Both the position numbers and the translations under genes were made by a program. Below, in pieces: positions 39,501 to 50,631 of a DNA stretch of 64,000 nt; the stretch's first letter is position 1, and each line of letters begins with the position of its first letter. Source of the stretch: Strigamia acuminata (lineage: Eukaryota > Arthropoda > Chilopoda > Geophilomorpha > Linotaeniidae); NCBI GenBank assembly GCA_949358305.1, contig OX442324.1:8839601-8903600 (forward strand), written 5' to 3'. Below the pieces are notes generated by a model. The model was not told where the DNA came from. It did not search any database and saw only the letters and a list, made by a program, of their open reading frames with translations.

Positions 39501-41585
39501 TTTCGCGTCCTGTATCCGCTCCACCCGTGCAACAAAATCCTTAAAAGTTGCGAAAACTTGTGATTTCTGCGCTAGCGGTATGATCCAGCAATAGCGAGTA
39601 GCGTCGTCGATGACGGTAAGGACGAAACGCGCTCCTCCAAACGATGGGATAGGGGCGGGCCCCCAAATATCCATGTGGAGAAGGTCCAAAGGCTTTGTTG
39701 TCGAGGGATTCGGATCGGGCTTGTGAGAAGCTCTAGTCGATTTGGCGATCCGACAATCGTTGCAAGCCAATTCTCTGCTGACTTCCCCTGGTTGCATTCC
39801 GTAAACTTGGTCGTTTGCGGCCAACAACTTCATTCCATTGGTGTGAAGGTGGCCAAGTCGGCTGTGCCATAAGCCGGTGGCGTCCTTGACGGAAGCTGGA
39901 TTGGCAATGACCTTCTTTTTCGGTTGAGACGGATTGCCGAGGGAAGGAAAGGAATTTGCGTTGTGAATCGCGGTAGGAATTGCCGTCGGAATTGACTGTA
40001 GGGCACTCGCATAGGAAGGAGGAATGGTCAGGTCATTGTGGATTTGTGTGGGAATGGGAGGAGGGATCGGATTGGTTTGAGGAGCTTGTCGTACAGAAAT
40101 TTGCTTTACTGCTGGCATCTCAATCCGGAAGTCCGTAATTTCTCGCTGATTCGACCCTTTTCCCTGTCTATGCTTTGGAATATTCGGGAAATCTTCTTCG
40201 GTTGTCACGTACATTTGCGGTGGCGACGGTGGAATCGTCGGTTGTGTCGTAGGAGAGACAGTCGTCGCAAATGTCGGATTCGAACATAAACCGTCCACAT
40301 AGTAAAGACCACCTCTCTCCTTTGCACGGATGAGAGGACTGTGAATGTCCGATTGGTAAACATGAATCTCACTGTTGAAAATGTGGATATGATGTCGAGC
40401 TTTATCAATCTTCGAAACCGAAATCAAGTTTGCCTCGAAGTTCGGCGCGTAGAGAACATTTGTCAAATTGACGGTGCATCGGGTCTTGTCAATTGCTAGT
40501 AGAAGACGAACTGTCCCTTTGCCCGTTACTTGGGACTTGCCCTGTCCCAACTCGATGTCAAAGGGAATCACATCGGTGAATTCAGTGAATCCTGCACGCA
40601 CGTGAGACACGTGGTCCGTGGCGCCGCAATCCAGTATCCATTCATTGGATTGCATGAAGTGGGCTACTGGACGTTGGACAGTCTGCGGCGCGTTGACAAA
40701 GAATGTCCCCTCTCGATGCGGATGGGAACTCTCACGGGGACGCGTGTTGTTTGCCTTCGCCGCGGCGTTCTTGTTGCGCCGGCGGCTCTTACTGCGAGAA
40801 TTGCGTTGTAGTGAAGCCGCGGGTTGCCCCTGTTGTTGACGGGGCGGACGTGGACATTTGTTTGCGTAATGTCCGAATTGATCGCAATTGAAGCACTTCA
40901 CCGTCGAGATATCACGAGGTCCGGATTTATTTCGGGGTCGGAATTGTCCTTTCATAGACGCGTGAGCTGATGATTGGCTCGTTCCGAGTAATCCGATGGA
41001 TTTGAGCCGCATGTGCTCGGAAATCAATTGTTCGGCAACATCCTTCGGCGTAAACTGTGGATCTGGCCAATGGTATATTGCGAAGGTGGCCTGAGCATAT
41101 TCGGACGGCAAACACTTCAGGTACTGGTACGCGTGGTGAATCGGACTGATGATTTCATTGACGTCACTTAATTGCCGCACGTAATTGTCCACGCGGGCAA
41201 TGAAATCCGGCATATCTTCGCCAGGTTGGAGTTGGAGGCTGAGGAACTCCCAGCGCATCGCCGCTTGACGGGCTCTAGAGCTGGGCGCGTATGTTTTCGC
41301 CAACTTGTCCCACGCCTCCTTTGGCGTGTTACAGGTTTCCAAAACAGTACGCTTGGCGGGGCTCACATGGATGTAGATGTGTCCTAATGCCTTGTCCTTC
41401 TTTACCATGAATATATCCAATTCTTTGGGCGTTAACGTGGCAATATGTTCCGCTTCCTTGTCCTCCGTCACGTGCCTCCAGAGCCCCTCAGACTTCAGCA
41501 AAAACTGCACTGACAACCGCCATTGTTCGTAATTGTCAACACCGAGAACCGGAATTAAAGTGTTCGAATTCGCCGATTTCTGCAT
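36534..41585 (-). CDS. Copia-C Gag-Pol polyprotein, open but with YVGD in RT
   Basis: A 1683-residue frame from MQKSANSNTLIPVLGVDNY at 41585 (an extra in-frame ATG lies one codon before). Domains: gag; zinc knuckle CFNCDQFGHYANKC (about 40890-40850); protease LDCGATDHVSH (about 40631); GAG-pre-integrase; integrase with MDIWGPAP, RTDRGGEF and NGTAERINRT; Pro/Ser-rich linker; MBD-like segment (about 38310-38130) with WVREEHLRK, DVYYF and LRS; RT; RNase H ending ISKIFRV. The RT box reads YVGD because codon 37469-37467 is GGC, not GAC; loss of a catalytic Asp should abolish polymerisation. No stop or frameshift. Otherwise the element seems complete and young. Confidence 0.95.
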   Translation of the reverse strand: MQKSANSNTLIPVLGVDNYEQWRLSVQFLLKSEGLWRHVTEDKEAEHIATLTPKELDIFMVKKDKALGHIYIHVSPAKRTVLETCNTPKEAWDKLAKTYAPSSRARQAAMRWEFLSLQLQPGEDMPDFIARVDNYVRQLSDVNEIISPIHHAYQYLKCLPSEYAQATFAIYHWPDPQFTPKDVAEQLISEHMRLKSIGLLGTSQSSAHASMKGQFRPRNKSGPRDISTVKCFNCDQFGHYANKCPRPPRQQQGQPAASLQRNSRSKSRRRNKNAAAKANNTRPRESSHPHREGTFFVNAPQTVQRPVAHFMQSNEWILDCGATDHVSHVRAGFTEFTDVIPFDIELGQGKSQVTGKGTVRLLLAIDKTRCTVNLTNVLYAPNFEANLISVSKIDKARHHIHIFNSEIHVYQSDIHSPLIRAKERGGLYYVDGLCSNPTFATTVSPTTQPTIPPSPPQMYVTTEEDFPNIPKHRQGKGSNQREITDFRIEMPAVKQISVRQAPQTNPIPPPIPTQIHNDLTIPPSYASALQSIPTAIPTAIHNANSFPSLGNPSQPKKKVIANPASVKDATGLWHSRLGHLHTNGMKLLAANDQVYGMQPGEVSRELACNDCRIAKSTRASHKPDPNPSTTKPLDLLHMDIWGPAPIPSFGGARFVLTVIDDATRYCWIIPLAQKSQVFATFKDFVARVERIQDAKVKAIRTDRGGEFLSNEFLRYLQDKGIQGQRTNPSSPQMNGTAERINRTMADNFRAVLSETKLPEALWAELAVTFAYIKNRCPHSRLNNQVPYILWRQRALSLRHLRKVGSKCWVHYTAPGRKKLDPRAWEGYLVGYATGTRGYRIWNPTDNKVYESIHVKVDERQSYRKSIKISSQQPQESFPSPNQQSVTFDDNLHYHQWPRGSDSEASEHSANDSEHVSTASASMHTPPAYPHIHIPPPTTPERVLLDLCATLPPGSASLRQSHHISYEEERDTDHDIREMDELSVYPETSELVGASAETSSHQLPPSTPRQSAPPSPRPSAPPSPQRSAAPPLPRETPVPTPRFITTRRQQRAGDPATHTLQIFDPDPMSPAPVLGTEVAAATARHTTHMWRFVGGDGECREWVREEHLRKDQKPGSIAIDVYYFPTPKIRLRSYKDVEDYCLLNNIDYDPGLFFFGNLEHKLPILPGVRHAAHLCRTEPASFAEIPKFNDAPKWREAIQEELDTFKEREIYTEVPRPPDTTILGCKWIFKLKTDAAGTVTRHRARLVAQGFYQTLGVDFDEVFSPVVNFVLIRLFFCLLVVLRGWKDAHLDVKCAYLYGELKHKVYMRIPAGATCTDPNNVWLLLKSLYGLHQSGRQWFEKLDETLRALGFRRMPACNCVYVFGNTAVMLVYVGDIVVFYASNSVFNQLIRLISSKFDIVNLGPITKLLGVEFIRDAGRTFITQRAYIAKLVKKFGTSTNNLVKTPVTPGTTLVRGSTENLENFPYRSLIGSLLFLASRTRPDILYSVIVLAQYNTCYNRTHIRALLQVLQYVANTAELCIELSGCSSSQLSAFTDASWASDPETSLSFGGYIVYIGNVPIGWSCRKQSTVACSTMEAEFIALVECVKELFWLDSVYTEFPILNRLSRPIVYSDALASIQFTSNDIENAKTKQIRVKFHWLREWFTAGVFDLRKVAGEVNTADIFTKWLSSERLRSLISKIFRV

Positions 41586-41723
41586 CATGAATCGCTGGAC
41601 GAAACACGACGCGGAGAACACAAAAGCTCAGAGAGTGGCACTGCTTAATGGCACTAAATCGAAGCACAGAATCGTCGCACTTCACTAGCACTTGCTGTTC
41701 GAGGCGGAAAGACCAGAATTGGG

Positions 41724-41834
41724 AGGCAATGCTACAATTGCCTGATAACCTGTGGTAAGTGTCCCCCCGACGTCCTTTACGACCACCTGGGGTCACGGGA
41801 ATGTCGGGTGGCGCAGGGCTCAGCCTTACCACAG
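41724..41834 (-). ncRNA. Structured leader RNA element, Copia-C copy
   Basis: Minus orientation: stem 1 ctgtggtaag/cttaccacag (41834-41825 with 41759-41750), stem 2 cccgac/gtcggg, stem 3 gacc/ggtc around ccaggt, then hairpin II aggcaat-tgtagc-attgcct (41743-41724). Same 85-nt length for the main element as in B and D. Confidence 0.87.
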
Positions 41835-42593
41835 AATACAACAACGCGGTGCTCGGAATCGAGCGTAGGGCGTTGAGGATTCTAAATGACCCACCAAAAT
41901 CCCCTCTTAATTCTAACAAAGTTAATTTCGAATAAGGAGAAATAGATGAATCGATCGCGGTTGCGATCCTCGCGCAAATGAAGGCGCGGCTCGGCTTTCT
42001 CGAAAAGCCGGAGAAAACGCAATTCGGACGTGAATGTCCGAATTCTTCTCGAAAAATCGAAAAATCGAAAATTCGAGGCTCTTCTTCCTCTTGAAAAGTT
42101 CGGTGATAACCGCCGTTCACCGGGGAACTAAGCGGCCAATACTCGAGTATTGGGTTCTCGTTGTAACTGTCGCCGGAGCTAAACAGTGTCGTACGGTGAA
42201 ACCGGCAAAAAATCTGAAAATAAATAATATTCGCCTCGAAATCCGCGAATCCCGCGTGGTTTCGGACGAAATTAATTGAGGAATCGCTGGAGAAGCAGCC
42301 CTGGCTGCTACACAACGTCGAAAAATCCGAAAAACCTACAAATAACAATTTTCGCACTGAAATTTGCGAATCCCGCAAAATTTCGTGCAAAATTAGCCTC
42401 GAAAATGGCTGAATATCTTCAGCGAACGATCCAAGACGTTGACGTTGCGTTTCAGGCAGTGTACGAAACGTACGATGGACGAATATCGGTCGGAGAATCG
42501 TCGCAGCCTGAAAATAAATGTTTTCGCGCAAAATCGCGAATTTCGCGAATTCTGCGTCGAAAATGAAACAAATAACGATGGTATTAGGCAAAA
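41835..42593 (-). other. Copia-C leader with acceptor-like modules
   Basis: Non-coding leader from the primer site toward gag. Modules on the minus strand end in attttcag, atttgtag and attttcag near 42508, 42336 and 42214, each preceded by tcgcgaat-like motifs. Confidence 0.65.
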
Positions 42594-42609
42594 ACCATCC
42601 TCTGCTACC
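42594..42609 (-). promoter_or_regulatory. Copia-C primer-binding site (tRNA-iMet 3' end)
   Basis: The plus strand shows ccatcctctgctacca, identical to the end of initiator tRNA-Met, so the minus strand is the binding site; 2 bp from the LTR. Confidence 0.92.
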
Positions 42610-42611
42610 AA

Positions 42612-43098
42612 TGTAGCAGAGGAGTGCGCAAATAATCGGTATATTTACCGATTTAACGAAGCGTGCTTTGGAAGAAAGCCTAATCATCAATGGCGACGTA
42701 CGTGATATGTACGCGATTCGTTTCGTGTAAGCGCGCGGCTTATTGCCGCTTATATGCGCCGGAAAACTTGCACAGAATGTGCTTAAAGGTATACACAATA
42801 CTAATACAAAATATACACTTTAATAAAACGAAATTATACATTACTAATCTGGAAAAACAGCTAGATAATACACGTCTGTGTGTTCCGCCATGTTGGAAAA
42901 GAGAAAGATAAAAAGGGGGGCACTCTGGTGCCGGAAATTAACATTAACAAAGGATAAATCATTGGATTGAAGAACAAATCATTGGGAAATGTAACAACAT
43001 ATGGAGTTACATATGAGACATTGCTAAATTAACAATAGAATCGAAATCAATAGGATATAAATAAATTCATCGATAAAAACATGGTCTTTAGACCAACA
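42612..43098 (-). repeat. Copia-C 5' LTR
   Basis: 487 bp, nearly identical to the 3' LTR (differences seen at gatatgtacg versus gatacgtacg, and acattgct versus acatcgct). Confidence 0.95.
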
Positions 43099-46000
43099 GA
43101 AATCACCTTACGTGGAGCCAACGGTTGGAAAATGCCCGATGTTGGGCATAAACAATTATGAATCATGGCGTCGTGCAATGTGCATGCTTCTAAAGTCCGA
43201 GAGGCTTTGGAGGCATGTAACGGAAGAAAAAGAAGCCGAGTATTTATTGACATTAACGCCCAAAGAGACCGAAAAATTTATGATGAAAAAGGATAAGGCG
43301 TTAGGGCACATATATTGCCACGAGAGCGAGGCAAAACGCTCGACATTGGACAATGCCAACACTCCGAAACAGGCATGGGACATTCTCACTAAGATTTTCG
43401 CTCCTAGTTCCCTGGCTCGTCAAGCAGCCATGAGATGGCAATTTTTAGGCCTGCATCTTCAACCGAACGAAGACATGGTCGATTTTGTCAGTCGCGTCGA
43501 TCTCCACGTACGCCAACTTAGGGATATGAAAGAGGAAGTCTCGGACAAGCATCACGCTTACCAATATTTGAATCGACTGCCTCCGGAATATGCTCAGGCC
43601 ACATTTGCCATCTACAACTGGCCTGAAGCAAATTTCACACCGACAAAAGTGTCTGAACAATTAATATCCGAGTACCTTCGCCTTAAATCAGTGGGTCTAC
43701 ATAATGTTTCGTCATCGGCTCACGCATCTGCCCAGAACCAGCAACAGTCTCGTCAAGGTTCACGTCCACGTCGTCCATTATCGCAAGTCAAATGCTTTAA
43801 TTGTAATGAGATGGGCCATTACGCGAACAAGTGCCCACATCCTAAACGTAATGATCGAAATCAGCCGCCGACAGCTTCCTTTCAACGTTCTCGCAGCAAA
43901 AGCAAGAAGCGTGGCAAGAACTCGGCATCCAACCCCGAGGACAATCGCCCGAGAGGAAGTTCTCATCCAGTCCGCAAAGCTGTATTTTTCGCCAGTGCAC
44001 CGCAAATGGTTGAACGTCCAGTGGCTCACCTGATGCAATCCAATGAATGGATACTCGATTGCGGTGCGACAGATCATGTTTCCCACGTGCGATCGTGGTT
44101 TTCCGAATTTACAAACATTGTCCCGTTTGACATAGAACTTGGTCAAGGAAAATCACAGGTGACCGGCAAAGGAACTATTCCATTACAAACACGCATGGAC
44201 GGCGTTCATTGTAGCGTGACGTTGACTAATGTACTCTATGCGCCCAATTTCGAGGCGAACCTTATTTCTGTATCGAAAATTGACAAGACTCACCACCACA
44301 TCCATATCTTCAATGGAGAAATACATGTCTATCAAACAGATATTACGGATGCTATTTTGAGAGCGAAAGAAAAAGGAGGACTTTACTATGTGGATGGGTT
44401 GTGCACTAATCCGGCAATTGCTACTATGACTTCACCAATTATTCAACAATCACCCGTACAAACTTTTGTCACGACGAAAGAGGACTTCGTGAAGATTCCG
44501 AAGCCAAAGAAACAGAAGTCACAGCAACAGTACATTACGGATTTTAGGATTCAGATGCCGCCATTACCTGCGACGGAGGCCCCGACGTCAATCGCGGTTG
44601 CCACCAATCCTGTCCCACAATCCTTGCCTGTCCTCAACAACTCTCCGACCCCATCCTATGCTGATGTCATCCAATACATCCCAAGCAGTCCTTTGCCTAT
44701 TACACCTCCTCCTGTTGTCCAATCCGCTAGCAACTCTTCTCAATCACAAAAGAAGATTGTTCCTAACCCTGCCCAATTACCAAAGAAAGTCCATGCCAAT
44801 CCCGCTTCTGTCAAAGATGCAACTGGTTTATGGCATAGTCGCCTTGGACATCTTCACACCAACGCGATGCGGTTATTAGCCAATAATGACCATGTTTATG
44901 GACTTGAACCGGCGGAAGTGTCGCAGGAATTAGCATGCAATGACTGCCGTATTGCGAAGTCTACCAGGGCTTCTCATAAGCCGGATCCTCATCCTTCCAC
45001 CAGCAAGCCTCTTGACCTCTTACACATGGACGTCTGGGGGCCATATCCGGTTCCTTCATTTGGTGGCGCTCGCTTAGTCCTCACCGTCATTGACGATGCA
45101 ACCAGATACACCTGGATCACCCCCTTAGCACAAAAATCCCAAGTCTTCTCGTGCTTCAAAGAAATCGTAGCCAGAGTTGAGCGTGTCGCCAACACACGTG
45201 TCAAGGCCATACGCACTGATAGAGGCGGCGAATTCTTATCGAATGAATTTCAACAATATTTAAAGGACAAAGGGATCCAGGGTCAGCGAACAAATCCTTC
45301 GAGCCCCCAAATGAATGGCACAGCTGAGAGAATCAACCGGACAATGGCTGACCACATTAGAGCTGTACAAGAAGAAACAAAACTTCCAGCCGCTCTATGG
45401 GCAGAGATCGCTGTCAACTTTGCCTATATTAAAAATCGAAGTCCACATTCCCGTCTGAATAATCAGGTGCCATATATTCTTTGGCGACAGCGTGCTCTTT
45501 CCTTGCGTCATCTGAGAAAAATTGGATCTAAGTGCTGGGTGCACTACACTGCACCGGGACGCAGGAAACTCGACCCGCGAGCCTGGGAGGGATTTCTCGT
45601 GGGCTACGCCACTGGCACACGTGGCTACCGCGTATGGAACCCTGTGGACAATAGCGTAACGAAGTCGATTCACGTACGCATTGACGAACATCAATCTTAT
45701 AAGAAATCACTAAAGAGCCAAAATGGTAATCGCTATCCAATTTTTGAAGAACCAGACGCTGGTCAACAACATCAAGTGACATTTGATGATAACGTCCACT
45801 ATCTAGACTGGCCTAAACATGATTCTGATGGAGACTCATCTAATGCATCGGACGATGATAATAACGACGACCCAGACGATGATGATGATGATGATAATGA
45901 TGAGGATGGAAATGTTTCCAGGTCGATATCTATCCCACTTGTACATCTTTCATCACTTAATACGCCTGAACGTCAATTACTAGAAGCATGTGCACTAGCA

Positions 46001-46572
46001 TTACCAGGTTCTGCAACATTGGGCCATTCAGCAACGTACCCAATCTTTTTTCAAGAAGAACAAGACACCGATGAAGATATTGATCAAATCGATGATGATG
46101 CTATTCGATCGTATGCAGCTGAATCGCAACAGTTTGACTCTCCGAATATTTCATCAGCTCCTGTCAGCTCTCCCGAGCTTTCCCAGCTTTCCCCACCTGG
46201 CTCACCGAATCGCTTCATTACATTACGTCGAAGACACGGTGGGAACATTCTTCAGCACACGATGCCCATACTTGACCAGGGAGCTATGTCACCTTTGCCA
46301 ACTGGTTCGACGTCCGTTCCGGCTCATGGAAACAAGACTTCTTTTATGTGGCGTTATGTGGGTGGAGACACAGTCTTCAGGAGATGGGTTCGCGAAGAAC
46401 ACTTAAGGAAAGATCAACGACCAGGCACGATTGACGCAGATGTCTATTATTTTCCACAGCCTGGCACAAGACTTCGATCCCGTAACGAAATTGAAGCATT
46501 CTGTCAAGTGAATGATCTCCCTTACGATCCTGAATTATTCTTCTTTGGCGTTATGGAACATTCGTTACCATT

Positions 46573-48322
46573 TGTGACGATTCTACTTTTGGGCTAATTT
46601 ATTAGTCCTTTTGAGATAGATAATTCGGTTTATACAAGACGTTGCTAAGTTTAGCAACAACCTAACCGAGATAAGCTACGGAAGTCTTTACAAACATGAC
46701 ACGTGATCGAATAGAAATAACTTACAGTTCTAGTGTGACATAACATATTTATTACTAAATATTAACAATAACAAAGATGGGTTCTTGACGCGTGTAAACG
46801 GGCGGCATCAACTGGTTGAGGATCCGGGCGAAGCCAGAGGGATACGGCTGACTTGCGGCATCGTCACAAATATCGCTACGGAGACGTATTTGGTCCGCAG
46901 CTCGAGTATCTAATAATGCGAAGAGTCCTTCGCATAAGTAGGAATATTCAGCAGAATATTCCATGTTCCAAATGAATAAAAGTAAAGTAATTAGTGGAAT
47001 ACAACAAATGAATTGTTGTATAAATATTAATTGGGCGGGGACCGTCACGACAATTGAGAGAACGTCGCGGGAGTTGTTGAGACTCCATCCGCCAGCATGC
47101 CTTACGACGACAAGATCTCGTGATCAGGCGCCGAGTATTTAATTGTGTGCTTTAACTCGCTATCGGTGGTACCAACCACCAGGTAAACATTTCTATGGAC
47201 TTACCGGGTCTAAAAGATATTGCCAATACAGAATTACCAATGCCCGAGTAATTTGTTTAACACAGTGTTTTCCAACTCCTGTTCACGGGTTACTAACCCG
47301 GAGGGTATAATGGGGCGGGGACCGTCACGACGGTTGAGAGAACCATCGCGGGAGGATTTGACTCCTCCATCCGCCAGCATGCCTTACGATGGCGGGATCC
47401 AATGATCGAGCACCGGGTAAAATATTACTTGGCCACTGCCGTTGGATTACCATTATCCAGGTAGTTATTTTATCGCAACATCTTGAAGATATTACTCACG
47501 GGCTACCAACCCGGCGTGTTACCTGTGCATTAGGCCTTTACCGACTTTTAACGAGCGGAAGGACCAATCGAGAAAAGACGGGAACCTGCGAGGGCTGTTT
47601 ACAACAGCCATCCTGCAGCGGACTGAGGCCAGTTAGCTGAGGGACCTACTTTCATTTAGCAAGGTCGTACTGTATACGACCGTTATATTAAGCCACCGTA
47701 CGAAATCTAACTGTCCCGTAGAACAGCAAGCTAACGTTACGGGGCCATTTCATGCGAATGCATGTCTATTACCGGAGTTAGCCTTCCCGAAATAGCCCTA
47801 CAACAGCAATAACAAAATAGTAATGAATACTAACTGTGGAGAGCTGAGGTGGCCTGATGTGTCAATAGAGAATAATGAAATCAAACGATAACAATTCAAC
47901 TACAGACAATATACGTGTTCAGTTATCAAGCCAGGGGGGTGAGAGGGTGAAAAACTGATGCTTATATAGTTCTGTAGAACTACTAGATTGGCGACAGCCA
48001 ATCAGCATACGAATCGGCGGATTCGTGGGTCACTAGTCCGGACCTAATATATGACTATGTCCAGATGGGCCCAGTTGGGGTCCGGAAGGGTCCAGTTGGT
48101 TCCCTTCGACAGGTAAGTAGCGTGGATATTGATTCGACAGAATCAACATCATCAAGTAATTAATACTTAGTTTATGTGGAATAAAATAGTTATATTTTAT
48201 TCACCGTGTCTAGATAATTATTTATCACACTTTTTAGTTTTATCGAGTTTGAATTACGCGCGTTTGGTAAACAGCGCCATCTATTGTGAACATTGATCAA
48301 TACGGATTTTGTAATCATCACA
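46573..48322. mobile_element. 1750-bp LTR-like insertion with TSD catt
   Basis: The Copia-D frame is continuous if 46573-48322 plus one copy of catt (46569-46572, 48323-48326) is removed. Ends are tgtgacgatt and aatcatcaca, inverted with one mismatch. No transposase or pol frame exists. Two copies of a roughly 280-bp internal repeat begin at about 47033 and 47311 (both with gcggggaccgtcacgac and ctccatccgccagcatgcc). A solo LTR of a large-LTR element fits best; a non-autonomous DNA element is the alternative. Small frames inside (for example 46755-47048, minus) are not recognised. Confidence 0.75.
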
Positions 48323-50110
48323 CATTGGTTCCTCCGGCCCGACATGCAGCTCATCTTTGCCGTACGGAGCCGGCATCCTACTCTGATATATCGACATTCC
48401 CAGATGCCCCAAAATGGCGCAAAGCCGTTAATGAAGAATTGGACATTTTCAAAGAGAGGCAGATTTATCAAGAGGTTCCGAAGCCGCCCAATACTACAGT
48501 CTTAGGCTGTAAATGGATCTTCAAGCTGAAAACAGATCTAAGCGGCGAAATAACTCGTTATCGTGCTTGACTCGTCGCACAAGGCTTTCGCCAAACGATC
48601 GGGGTTGATTACGACGAAGTCTTTAGCCCAGTCGTGAACTTCGTCTTAATCCGGCTTTTCTTCTGTCTTCTAGTCGTCCTCAGAGGATGGAAGGATGCCC
48701 ACCTTGACGTAAAAAGTGCATACCTATATGGCGACCTGAAGCACAAGGTGTATATGCGTATCCCCGCGGGTGCGACCTGTTCGAATCCCGGGAACGTTTG
48801 GCTGCTTGTTAAATCCCTCTACGGACTTCACCAATCAGGGAGGGAGTGGTACGAAAAGTTAGATGGAACGCTTCGAGCCCTCGGTTTTCGGAAGATGCCC
48901 GCGTGCAATTGTGTGTATATTTACGGCAATTGCGCCGTCATGTTAGTGTACGTGGACAACATAGTTCTCTTTTACGCTTCCGACACCGTGTTAACCCGGA
49001 TTATCCGACTTATATCGTCCAAATTCGACATTGTTAACCTTGGTCCCATCACGAGATTATTGGGAGTCGAATTCATTCGCGACGCCGGCCGAGCTTTCAT
49101 CACACAACGAGGCTACATCACAAAGCTCGTTAAGAAGTTCGAAGTTTCCATCAACCGTCTCGTAAAAGTTTCCGTTACACCTAGGACGACACTCGTAAAG
49201 GGGTCAACCGAGAATCTACCGGACTTTCCTTACCGATCCCTAATCGGTTCGCTTCTATTCCTCGCATCGAGAACACGCCCCGATATCTTATTCTCAGTTA
49301 TTTCGTTGAGCCAATTCAACACATGTTACGACAAAACGCACATCCGAGCCCTCACACAAGTTCTCCAGTACGTGGCTAACACCGTCGACTATCGAATCAA
49401 ACTCTCTAACTGTAATTCGAGTCAGTTGTGGGCCTTCACGGATGCGTCGTGAGCAAGCGATCATGCAACGTCCTTAAGTTTCGGTGGCTATATCAACTTT
49501 ATCGGAAATGTGCCTATTGGCTGGTCGTGCCGAAAACAGTCAACGGTTGCATGTTCTACTATGGAGGCGGAGTTTCTCTCCCTAGTGGAATGTGTAAAAG
49601 AATCTTTCTGGCTCGATCACATTTACTCCGAATTTCCCGTTCTCGACAGGCAATCTCGACCAATGATTTATTCTGACGCTCTCTCGGCCATTCAGTTTAC
49701 TGAGAATGACGTGGAAAATTCCAAGACCAAGCATATCCGCGTCAAGTATCATTGGCTGCGAGAGTGGTATAAGGCGGGATGTTTCGATCTTCATAAAGTA
49801 TCCGGTGAACAGAACATTGCGGACATTTTCACCAAATGGCTTAGCTCCGATCGTTTGAAGTCGTTGATTTCCAAGATCTTCCGACACTGATTTCACCGTG
49901 ACTTTATTGTGACTTTTCTTTATTTATTATTCCCAATTGTGAGGATCATCGAGTTCCAGTGGGAATATTCGGGCTTACGTAGCGTTCTTCAATTATAGTA
50001 CCCGGCTCAATGAATCGATTTTATTATTTTTCTCTTTTATCTCATGTACACTGTAATTCCAGTAACCGTTCTTTATTTCCCCTGATTCTATTTCCATCGA
50101 AAGGGGGAAT

Positions 50111-50270
50111 TGTTGGTTTTGAGAAACCCAAAGGATTTATATCGATGTGATATAGAATCACATTTTGAATGTTTATTTTGTTTATCTCGATATATTTATC
50201 GTAATTACTTATCAAACTGTTCTTTTGAATATTATTCCGACATTTATCTTTGTTTACAAGTTTAAGCATG
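50111..50270 (+). repeat. Copia-D 3' LTR, left part
   Basis: Starts TGTTGGTTTTGAGAAACCC after the polypurine tract and matches the 5' LTR until tttaagcatg, where the gypsy element begins. Confidence 0.94.
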
Positions 50271-50631
50271 ATTAAACGAATATCGTTTAGATATTTATTC
50301 TAGCGTAGATTGGCTACGCTAAATAAATGTGGCTGTTGTACAGTTGAAATGGTCAGCGGGCACCGGTCCTCGATCAATCCGTGAAACGGCCTGAAAGGTG
50401 AGGTAAATGGTGCTCTTGCTGAAATGTGGTAACTGTAGTGTCGTTTCCGGTCAAGGATCGGTGTTATATATTAACCGGAAATGACGTCATATGCAAATCC
50501 TTTTGATTATGCAGGTTCGCAGAAACACGAGACTAGTTAGTCTAGTTGGTATTTCTAGCGCAACCTAGTGGCGAGTATTAGCAACATAATAATCGTCGTC
50601 AATTACTTCTTCAGGTGATGCCGAATCACCA
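50271..50631 (-). repeat. Gypsy element 3' LTR
   Basis: 361 bp; differs from the 5' copy at a few positions (for example gtcaaggatcgg versus gtcaagcatcgg, aaatcctttt versus aaatcttttt). Confidence 0.92.

Larger units (their letters stand above)
35838..43098 (-). mobile_element. Copia-C, complete element with TSD gaaat
   Basis: LTRs of 487 bp (5' 42612-43098, 3' 35838-36324) differ at only about two positions that I can see. TSD gaaat at 35833-35837 and 43099-43103. Primer site (42609-42594, minus; tRNA-iMet 3' end), leader RNA element, one open polyprotein and a polypurine tract (cgaagaggggatt, minus, about 36337-36325) are present. Total 7261 bp. It landed within the first four codons of Copia-D. 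Confidence 0.96.
35828..49890 (+). pseudogene. Copia-D Gag-Pol in pieces, with nonsense mutations
   Basis: The ATG at 35828 opens MQK. The frame is cut after 10 bases by Copia-C and resumes at 43104, is cut again at 46572, and resumes after the TSD copy at 48327, ending at 49890. Domains: gag; zinc knuckle CFNCNEMGHYANKC (43793); protease LDCGATDHVSH (44055); integrase (HSRLGHLH 44836, HMDVWGP 45026, RTDRGGEF 45210, NGTAERINRT 45318); acidic linker; MBD-like segment (46378-46555) with WVREEHLRK, DVYYFPQPGTRLRS and EAFC; RT; RNase H. Lesions: TGA at 48568-48570 (Arg in relatives), TGA at 49450-49452 (Trp in relatives), and the RT motif reads YVDN instead of YVDD. Confidence 0.92.

Noticed and set aside
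41621-42798. 420-residue minus-strand frame overlapping the Copia-C leader and LTR
   Set aside because: It crosses the LTR, primer site and structured RNA element; open by chance in CpG-rich leader sequence. The similar frame at 34680-35627 is rejected for the same reason.
46755-47048. 97-residue minus-strand frame in the 1750-bp insertion as a gene
   Set aside because: No similarity to known proteins, and it lies in DNA with the character of an LTR.
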